Assembly (NCBI GenBank): GCA_900544455.1
Contig: UQVJ01000071.1
Span: forward strand, 1 to 9,103
DNA length: 9,103 bases
Direction of reading: 5' to 3'
DNA from: an uncultured Eggerthella sp.
GTDB taxonomy: Bacteria; Actinomycetota; Coriobacteriia; Coriobacteriales; Eggerthellaceae
The stretch's first letter is position 1; each line of letters opens with the position of its first letter. Below are positions 1 to 5,007 of this stretch, in pieces. The notes below the pieces were generated by a model, which made no database searches, was not told the origin of the DNA, and saw nothing but the letters and a program-made list of their open reading frames with translations. Position numbers and translations under genes: made by a program.

Positions 1-553
1 TAGACCGAGAAAGGGATCCGGCAAGCTTGCGCAATGCCTGACTCATAAGGCGAGCCTGAAGACCGACTGTAGTATCACCTATCTCGCCTTCGATCTCAGC
101 CCTAGGAACCAAAGCAGCTACCGAGTCGACAACCACGCAGTCAATGGCGCCGGAACGGACGAGCATATCGCAGATTTCAAGCGCCTGCTCGCCGGTGTCA
201 GGTTGCGAAATGAGCATCTCGTCTACATCAACACCAAGCTTAGCGGCATAAACAGGATCGAGGGCGTGTTCAGCGTCGATAAAGGCGACAACACCACCAG
301 CGGCTTGCGCCTCAGCGATGATATGGAGGGCAATGGTTGTTTTACCACTTGATTCAGGTCCGTACACCTCAACGATTCGACCGCGAGGAACACCGCCAAT
401 ACCAAGAGCGATATCCAAAGGAAGGGCCCCTGTTGGAATTACGCCAACTTGCATGTTGGTGTTTTCGCCCAGTTTCATAATGGCGCCCTTGCCAAATTTC
501 TGCTCAATCTGATCGGTGGTGATCTTGAGGGTTTTTGCTTTGTCCTGGCTCAT
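1..553 (-). CDS. recA: RecA recombinase, N-terminal 184 residues (gene runs off the window start)
   Basis: RecA is the ATP-dependent strand-exchange protein of homologous recombination. Its filament on single-stranded DNA also triggers LexA self-cleavage in the SOS response. The frame opens at ATG 553-551 and stays open to base 1, so the C-terminal part, including the L2 DNA-binding loop, is outside the window. Visible landmarks are the Walker A motif GPESSGKT (residues 65-72), the conserved DAEHALDP segment (93-100, containing the catalytic-type Glu), the Walker B strand CVVVDSVAAL (139-148) and the start of the L1 region around EIEGEIGDTTVG (153-164). The start is supported by AGGAG at 563-559, five bases ahead of the ATG. 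The gene has its own LexA-type promoter and is separated from pgsA-cinA by a terminator. No recX or regulator gene lies between cinA and recA. Identification is secure from the motifs and the full-length match to the RecA N-terminal core. Confidence 0.98.
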   Translation of the reverse strand, partial: MSQDKAKTLKITTDQIEQKFGKGAIMKLGENTNMQVGVIPTGALPLDIALGIGGVPRGRIVEVYGPESSGKTTIALHIIAEAQAAGGVVAFIDAEHALDPVYAAKLGVDVDEMLISQPDTGEQALEICDMLVRSGAIDCVVVDSVAALVPRAEIEGEIGDTTVGLQARLMSQALRKLAGSLSRS

Positions 554-593
554 TTCTTCTCCTAGCCGAAGGTATTGCGATTGGACCTAAACG

Positions 594-622
594 AGAATAT
601 CCGAACATGCGTTCGATTGCAA
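594..622 (-). promoter_or_regulatory. recA promoter (sigma-A/70-type -35 and -10)
   Basis: On the minus strand, TTGCAA (622-617) and TATTCT (599-594) are separated by exactly 17 bases. Each matches 4 of 6 consensus positions of a housekeeping sigma promoter. Transcription would be expected to start around 588-586, giving a leader of about 35 bases before the recA ATG. The SOS box fills most of the spacer, so bound repressor would cover the RNA polymerase site. The arrangement is read directly from the sequence; promoter activity is inferred. Confidence 0.75.
602..615 (-). promoter_or_regulatory. LexA/SOS box controlling recA
   Basis: The minus strand reads CGAACGCATGTTCG, a perfect CGAAC-N4-GTTCG dyad. 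It matches the Gram-positive/actinobacterial LexA (DinR) operator, whose known form is CGAAC-RNRY-GTTYG; the inner four bases GCAT also fit RNRY. It sits in the 17-base spacer of the recA promoter, the expected place for repression of an SOS gene. I saw no second site of this type in the window. The LexA protein itself is not encoded here. Confidence 0.92.
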
Positions 623-647
623 TACTTTTCGCTTAAGCAGAGCCAAT

Positions 648-683
648 AGTAAAACCGCGTTCTCAAATTAATGAGAACGCGGT
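648..683 (-). terminator. Intrinsic terminator after pgsA-cinA
   Basis: About 35 bases past the pgsA-cinA stop, the minus strand forms a perfect 12-bp stem (ACCGCGTTCTCA pairing with TGAGAACGCGGT) around the 6-base loop TTAATT. The descending arm runs into TTTTACTATT. The plus-strand reading lacks a T-run after the stem, so the signal is oriented for minus-strand transcripts. It insulates recA from read-through by the upstream unit. Confidence 0.92.
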
Positions 684-717
684 GCGAAAGTAATGCGAAA
701 AAGGGTGGAATCTGAAA

Positions 718-1872
718 CTAATCAGAAACCGGTTCAGGACGGCATTCGTCTAAAGCGTATGCAAACAACTCAAGCGCAAAATCAACCGTAGCCTTACGTA
801 CCGCATTGCGATTGCCCTCAAAATGACGCACAAAAGTTTTGGTGTAGCCATGAGTTGCCAAGCCAAACCAGACTGTTCCAACAGGTTTTCCAGGAACAGC
901 TCCTCCAGGACCCGCAATGCCAGTGACCGCAACGGCAATATCTGAGTTAGCAACACGGAGAGAGCCCTCCGCCATTGAAGCGGCAACTTCAGCGCTCACT
1001 GCGCCAACCCGCACAAGATCAGCCTCAGAAACCCCCAGTACATTCATTTTGACTTCGTTGGAATAGCTAATAATTCCGCCTTCTACAACGGCTGAACTAC
1101 CGGGAACGCTCGTGAGAGCGCCCCCAATAAGGCCACCCGTGCAACTCTCAGCAGTTGAAAGATGCTTACCTTCTTGAATAGCGCGATCGATTACCGCTTT
1201 CGGAGAGCATGCGAGATTATCGGAGCACTTTTTCGAACCCATATTGCCAAACCCGAGAATGGGCGCGCACTTCATGAAATAGTCCATCATGGAAACAATG
1301 GTAAGCACCAATGCGATTATCATGAAGAACCAAGAAATCGCATATAACGCCAGCTCCATATCGGGATGCAGCGCGAGCAATGCATCGGAACCTTTAACGA
1401 TAAAGAGCAGAATCGCAATGATCTGAAAAACCGTCTTGGCTTTTCCATACCAACTTGCAGCAACTACAACTCCATGCGTCGCCACGAGCATCCGAAGGCC
1501 CGAAACGATGAACTCACGAGCAATTATGAGCAATGCAACCCAAGAGGGTAGAACCTGCAACTCGATAAGCGCCAACAACGCTGCCGCTACCAAGATCTTA
1601 TCAGCCAAGGGGTCGATGAACTTTCCGAAGTTCGTTACCTCTCCCCTGCTTCGAGCCAAATAGCCATCTAAAGCATCGGTGCACGATAAAATGGCAAAAA
1701 TAAGCGCCGCTACCCAAGGCTTGCAGAGCTCTGCATTATGCCAATTTGGTATATAGCTCGGCCATGGGGAGATAATCGCCACAACGAAAACAGGGACAAG
1801 CAGAATCCTAACGAGGGTGACGATATTGGCTGGCGTCCACACCGTAGTTTCGTCAAATTCCTTTTCGGTCAC
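718..1872 (-). CDS. Fusion of phosphatidylglycerophosphate synthase (PgsA) and CinA C-terminal nicotinamide-nucleotide amidase domain
   Basis: One 384-residue reading frame carries two normally separate proteins. Residues 1 to about 200 are a CDP-alcohol phosphatidyltransferase (PgsA), an integral membrane enzyme making phosphatidylglycerophosphate from CDP-diacylglycerol and glycerol-3-phosphate. The D-x2-D-G-x2-A-R-x8-G-x3-D-x3-D signature is complete (D66, D69, G70, A73, R74, G83, D87, D91), and several hydrophobic helices follow. Residues 223-380 are a CinA C-terminal/PncC-type domain, whose family deamidates NMN; it shows AESCTGG (241-247) and GIAGPGG (318-324). A short cysteine-containing linker (C202, C216, C222) joins them on the cytoplasmic side. 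GTG at 1872 is chosen because GGAGG (1883-1879) lies six bases ahead. An in-frame ATG at 1890 would add six residues but overlaps rimO by 17 bases and would put the GGAGG inside the gene. With the GTG start, the gene begins one base after the rimO stop. Separate adjacent pgsA and cinA genes are the usual actinobacterial arrangement. Confidence 0.93.
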   Translation of the reverse strand: MTEKEFDETTVWTPANIVTLVRILLVPVFVVAIISPWPSYIPNWHNAELCKPWVAALIFAILSCTDALDGYLARSRGEVTNFGKFIDPLADKILVAAALLALIELQVLPSWVALLIIAREFIVSGLRMLVATHGVVVAASWYGKAKTVFQIIAILLFIVKGSDALLALHPDMELALYAISWFFMIIALVLTIVSMMDYFMKCAPILGFGNMGSKKCSDNLACSPKAVIDRAIQEGKHLSTAESCTGGLIGGALTSVPGSSAVVEGGIISYSNEVKMNVLGVSEADLVRVGAVSAEVAASMAEGSLRVANSDIAVAVTGIAGPGGAVPGKPVGTVWFGLATHGYTKTFVRHFEGNRNAVRKATVDFALELFAYALDECRPEPVSD

Positions 1873-1873
1873 C

Positions 1874-3151
1874 CTAAGCCTCCATCTCATATAGAAGCGT
1901 ATCGTTGACCGTTACCGTTTGAACCTCTCCTACGGTACCGTTCTCCAAATAAGTCACACCGTCAATATCGGGAGCCTGGCATTGAGCTCGACCATATAGC
2001 TGGCCGTCATCCTCGCATCCAAGAACAAGGACGTCCATACTTCTCCCGATGCGCTGAGAAACAACATGGGACGAAACGGAATCCGCAATATCGCGAAGCT
2101 CTTGCAGACGCGCCTGCTTGGTATCTTCATCGATCTGATTAGGTAATTCGGCGGCGGGAGTACCGTCTTCGGGTGAATAGGCAAAAATACCTACGTAATC
2201 AAATTCAGTCTCTTCAACGAAGTCGCAAAGATCCTCGAATTGCTCTTCTGTTTCACCGGGGTACCCAACAATCAGCGTAGTTCTCAAAGTGATATCGGGA
2301 ATTCTTTGCCGAATACGAGCAACCATTTGCTCGTATTCGGCACGTGAACCAGAACGATTCATCGATTTCAGAATTTCCGAATCACTGTGCTGCAAAGGTA
2401 TATCGAAATAATTGCAGATGTTTTCATGAGTTGCCATCACATCAAGCAACTCATCCGTCATTCCGGCAGGCTGCAAATACATAACTCGGAACCAGGTATC
2501 GGGATATGCTTCAGACAATCGCTTCAACAGCAATGCAAGATTTTCGCGGGGCTTCAAGTCAAGACCCCAGATGCCTGAATCCTGAGCTATAAGCACAATC
2601 TCTTTCGTGCCAGATTCAACCTTAGCCTTGACGTCGGCAGCAATTTCTTCATAGGGAAAACTATGGTAGCGGCCGCGAATGAAAGGAATGGTACAAAACG
2701 AGCAAAAACGATTACATCCGTCAGAAATCTTCACGTATTCGCTGGGCGCATAATCAAAAACAACCTCAACAGAATTGCGTATGCTTGACAGGCCCAAGAG
2801 ACCGTCGATTATTTCAACTATATTATCTTCTTCTCTGCAGGTTACAAATTTATCTGCTTCGGTAAGCTCTTCGGCAAGATCCTCGCCAAATCGAGACGGC
2901 ATACACCCACACACCACAAGCTTAGTGTCACCTGATACAACCGAATCGTAACCCGCTATTTCAAAAATGGCATCAAGGCTTTCCTCAATAGCTGACCGAA
3001 TAAACGAACAGGTATTAACCACAATGACATCGGCAGATTCAGAAATATCGACAATAGAATAGCCAGCTCGAATGAGATCTTGCTGCATACGAGCGCTATC
3101 CGATTCGTTCTTTGCGCAACCAAGCGTTAAAAAAGATACGTTCTTTGACAT
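1874..3151 (-). CDS. rimO: Ribosomal protein S12 (Asp) methylthiotransferase RimO
   Basis: RimO is a radical-SAM enzyme with two [4Fe-4S] clusters that adds a methylthio group to a conserved aspartate of ribosomal protein S12. The 425 residues show the full architecture. The N-terminal UPF0004 domain has cluster cysteines C12 (LGCAKN), C48 (NTCSF) and C83 (CGCMPSRFGE). The radical-SAM core has CxxxCxxC at C146, C150 and C153, followed by IPFIRGRYHS. A C-terminal TRAM domain covers about residues 365-425. The IPFIRGRYHS and LIAQDSGIWG stretches fit RimO better than its tRNA-modifying relative MiaB. The start is ATG 3151, 14 bases after yajQ; the only Shine-Dalgarno-like stretch is AGGA overlapping the yajQ stop, rather far away at 12 bases, so expression may depend on coupling. 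Codons 270-282 form a perfect 16-bp inverted repeat (see separate entry). Identification is secure; preference over MiaB is strong. Confidence 0.95.
   Translation of the reverse strand: MSKNVSFLTLGCAKNESDSARMQQDLIRAGYSIVDISESADVIVVNTCSFIRSAIEESLDAIFEIAGYDSVVSGDTKLVVCGCMPSRFGEDLAEELTEADKFVTCREEDNIVEIIDGLLGLSSIRNSVEVVFDYAPSEYVKISDGCNRFCSFCTIPFIRGRYHSFPYEEIAADVKAKVESGTKEIVLIAQDSGIWGLDLKPRENLALLLKRLSEAYPDTWFRVMYLQPAGMTDELLDVMATHENICNYFDIPLQHSDSEILKSMNRSGSRAEYEQMVARIRQRIPDITLRTTLIVGYPGETEEQFEDLCDFVEETEFDYVGIFAYSPEDGTPAAELPNQIDEDTKQARLQELRDIADSVSSHVVSQRIGRSMDVLVLGCEDDGQLYGRAQCQAPDIDGVTYLENGTVGEVQTVTVNDTLLYEMEA
1879..1883 (-). promoter_or_regulatory. Ribosome binding site that decides the pgsA-cinA start
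   Basis: GGAGG lies within the last codons of rimO on the minus strand, followed by CTTAGG and then GTG at 1872. The six-base spacing is ideal, and the site overlaps the end of the rimO coding region up to its TAG (1876-1874). This favours the GTG over the upstream ATG at 1890 and suggests translation is coupled to rimO. Confidence 0.8.
2307..2342 (-). repeat. Perfect 16-bp inverted repeat with 4-base loop inside rimO
   Basis: The minus strand reads TGCCGAATACGAGCAA, loop ATGG, then TTGCTCGTATTCGGCA; all 16 positions pair. It encodes residues of the radical-SAM region (AEYEQMVARIRQ), and the protein there reads like a normal RimO without an obvious insertion. No T-run follows on either strand, so it is not an intrinsic terminator. 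Function unknown. Confidence 0.95.
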
Positions 3152-3165
3152 GGTGCTACAAATTC

Positions 3166-3663
3166 CTAGCGATAATTAGTAAATTGCAGGGGCTGGCCGT
3201 AATCCTGTTCTTTCAAAAAGGCAATAACCTCTTGAAGCGTATCAAGCTTAGGCCCGGACACACGAAGTTTGTCTCCCTCAATAGTGACCTTCACCTTGAG
3301 TTTGGTAGCCTTGATGTCCTTGTTGATCTTACCGGCGGTATCGCGATCGATGCCCTCGATAATCTTTGCAGTTTGCCGTACCGTTCCACCTGTAGCAGAC
3401 TCGAGTTTACCCCAGTCAAGAGCGTTCAGCGCAATGCCTCGCTTGATAAGCTTAGAAGTTAAAACGTCCTTCACCTGGTTATTAACAAAGTCGCTCGGGG
3501 CAGAAACCGTAAGAGTCTTGCCGTTCTTGTCCAGAGCGATGTCAGCGCCAGAATCCTTAAGGTCATAGCGCTGAGCGATCTCTTTCTTTGCTTGACCGAA
3601 TGCATTATCGACCTCTTGCATATCAATCTGGGATACAACGTCGAAGCTAGAATCTTTAGCCAT
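3166..3663 (-). CDS. yajQ: YajQ-family (UPF0234) nucleotide-binding protein
   Basis: YajQ proteins are small cytoplasmic proteins with two ferredoxin-like domains that bind nucleotides or RNA. Some members (for example in Xanthomonas) are reported cyclic-di-GMP-responsive transcription co-factors; the role in this organism is unknown. The 165 residues match the family from end to end: MAKDSSFDVVSQID at the N-terminus, REI/KEI-QRYDLKDS near residue 30, the GI-RDTAGKINKDIKATKLKVKVTIEGD-type core around 104-131, and the family ending PLQFTNYR. ATG 3663 is chosen because it gives the usual family length and start and has GAGAGGA (3676-3670) six bases ahead. An ATG at 3699 would add 12 non-conserved residues. 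It follows a terminator and leads into rimO 14 bases later, so it heads a yajQ-rimO-pgsA/cinA unit. It is not usually part of the actinobacterial ftsK-rimO-pgsA block, so I regard it as a lineage-specific insertion. Confidence 0.94.
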   Translation of the reverse strand: MAKDSSFDVVSQIDMQEVDNAFGQAKKEIAQRYDLKDSGADIALDKNGKTLTVSAPSDFVNNQVKDVLTSKLIKRGIALNALDWGKLESATGGTVRQTAKIIEGIDRDTAGKINKDIKATKLKVKVTIEGDKLRVSGPKLDTLQEVIAFLKEQDYGQPLQFTNYR

Positions 3664-3669
3664 GGTTAA

Positions 3670-3676
3670 TCCTCTC
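3670..3676 (-). promoter_or_regulatory. Ribosome binding site that decides the yajQ start
   Basis: GAGAGGA on the minus strand, followed by TTAACC and ATG (3663). The strength and six-base spacing support the 165-residue product over the start at 3699, which has no comparable site. Confidence 0.8.
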
Positions 3677-3715
3677 AAAATCGAATCCGAATAAGCCATT
3701 ACGTTAGGCTATATA

Positions 3716-3757
3716 GAAAAATAGGTTAGCACGATTCCGCCGAAAATCGCGCTAACC
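3716..3757 (-). terminator. Intrinsic terminator between rodZ-like gene and yajQ
   Basis: On the minus strand, GGTTAGCGCGATT (3757-3745) pairs with AATCGTGCTAACC (3736-3724) over 13 positions with one G-U wobble, around the loop TTCGGCGG. It is followed at once by TATTTTTC. The plus-strand reading has no T-run after the stem. It ends the ftsK-rodZ transcript about 30 bases beyond the rodZ stop and implies that yajQ has its own promoter in the 50 or so bases before its start. Confidence 0.93.
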
Positions 3758-3786
3758 CAAGAACATCTACGAAGGCAAAATACGCT

Positions 3787-4986
3787 CTACTCAGATGATG
3801 ACGACTTAGAACTTGCAGATGACGGCTTGGAAGAGTCGGTCGAACTCTTGGACGAGCTACTCGATGAAGAGTTTGTCGAACTAGAATCCCGGGAACTCGA
3901 CGATGCAGCAGCGGTTGTATCTCGTTTCACGTTTGGATGATCGGTGTACCACTGGTCCAAAATTTCACTAAAGGAAAAAGTCTGGTTTACGATACCCGAG
4001 CTATTAGCCTTAAGATCAACAGCTTCATCGTTGATCGTCACCGTTACACCCTTGGTTTCCGTAGAGACAAAACGGATCTTAGATGAACTGGTATAAGTCT
4101 TCTCAGCGGGCCCAGACACCGTACCTGATTCTTGAGCTTTATCGTCGACGTAGACTTCGATATAAGACTCGCTTCCCTTATCAACCGAGTACTTCAAAGT
4201 AAATTCAGTTGGAGCAGTCTGATCAGAAGAAGAGGAATCTGCTTGCTGTTGATCAGGCGAAGATTCGCTTTCTGCGCTCTGCGTAGACTGGGCGCCAGTA
4301 ACGGGAATATTGGTTTGGGGCGCAGTTTGGTGAGATAGCATCATAGCCGCAATAAGAACAACAACGATGACAACAGCGGCTACGACAGCAACAATAATAT
4401 TCCGGCTTCGGTTGGGATTGGGGATATTCTGCGGCGCAGCGTACATATTCCCATATTTCCCCGAAGGCATAGCAGATCTACGTGCACGATGAGCAACCTG
4501 AGGGTTGTGATGCGAGGGATACACATCGGCATTCTGAGAATAGACAGCACGCCCAAAGCCATTTGAGCTGCCATCGTATAGATCTTTTTCAGCGGGCTGA
4601 GAAAGAGTTGAACGAGTTTTACGAGTCGACCGCCCACCAACCTTCTCAAATGACGAAGTATTGTACCCACCGCCCTCTCGTCCATGAGGGTCACGGTGCA
4701 TACGAATAGAGTCACCCACGTTCTGATGAGCCTGCTCTACCTGATATGCGTATTCTTGATCCAGATACATCCGGCTCACATCCTGGGCGTTAAGACCCAG
4801 GAGTCGAGAATAGGCAATGATCATATTGCGTGCATATCCGCGTGATGGCATGCGCTTAAAATCGCTATTTTCGATCGCGACAATAATATCCTGGCGAATA
4901 CGCAAATCCCGAGATACCGAAGCCAGGTCTCGCCCTTGGGCCAACCGTGCTTCCTTAAGCACGCTGCCGAAGCTGATCTGGTGCAT
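3787..4986 (-). CDS. RodZ-like membrane protein: N-terminal HTH, one transmembrane helix, DUF4115-like domain, serine-rich tail
   Basis: The 399 residues have the RodZ/HTH_25 layout. A cytoplasmic XRE-like helix-turn-helix covers about 4-75 (start FGSVLKEARLAQGRDL, then RDLRIRQDIIVAIENSDF and PSRGYARNMIIAYSRLLGL). A polar linker spans about 80-195, a single strongly hydrophobic helix 196-218, a Ser/Gln-rich spacer 220-260, and a DUF4115-type extracytoplasmic beta domain about 261-340 (YIEVYVDDK, VTVTINDEAVDL). In rods such as E. coli, RodZ links MreB to the cell-wall machinery; whether MreB exists here cannot be seen. The last 39 residues (361-399) contain 24 serines plus Lys, Asp and Thr; the serines use several codon types, so this is not simple slippage. 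The ATG at 4986 has an AGAGGTAGGA ribosome site, 21 bases after the ftsK stop. An HTH gene at this spot next to ftsK and rimO is typical of Actinomycetota. Family assignment is firm; exact function is inferred. Confidence 0.87.
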   Translation of the reverse strand: MHQISFGSVLKEARLAQGRDLASVSRDLRIRQDIIVAIENSDFKRMPSRGYARNMIIAYSRLLGLNAQDVSRMYLDQEYAYQVEQAHQNVGDSIRMHRDPHGREGGGYNTSSFEKVGGRSTRKTRSTLSQPAEKDLYDGSSNGFGRAVYSQNADVYPSHHNPQVAHRARRSAMPSGKYGNMYAAPQNIPNPNRSRNIIVAVVAAVVIVVVLIAAMMLSHQTAPQTNIPVTGAQSTQSAESESSPDQQQADSSSSDQTAPTEFTLKYSVDKGSESYIEVYVDDKAQESGTVSGPAEKTYTSSSKIRFVSTETKGVTVTINDEAVDLKANSSGIVNQTFSFSEILDQWYTDHPNVKRDTTAAASSSSRDSSSTNSSSSSSSKSSTDSSKPSSASSKSSSSE

Positions 4987-5007
4987 GACGTTCCTACCTC
5001 TTCTTAC

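Noticed and set aside
572..625. GTATTGC (572-578) and GCAATAC (619-625) flanking the recA promoter
   Set aside because: Seven-base inverted repeat about 40 bases apart; one arm overlaps the -35 and lies upstream of the predicted transcript start, so no RNA fold is expected. Probably coincidence.
1722..1735. 14-bp palindrome TGCAGAGCTCTGCA inside pgsA
   Set aside because: A palindrome of this length is expected about once per 20 kb by chance and it lies in conserved coding sequence.
2426..2454. 9-bp inverted repeat ATGAGTTGC/GCAACTCAT in rimO
   Set aside because: With an 11-base loop this is near chance expectation for the window, unlike the 16-bp repeat nearby.
3664..3699. Upstream ATG at 3699 as the yajQ start
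   Set aside because: Adds 12 residues absent from the family and lacks a ribosome site, whereas ATG 3663 has GAGAGGA at ideal spacing.
3664..3720. Possible yajQ promoter with TATATA as -10
   Set aside because: TATATA is present just after the terminator T-run, but no acceptable -35 lies 16-18 bases upstream. A promoter is expected here from the terminator ahead of it, yet I cannot place it.
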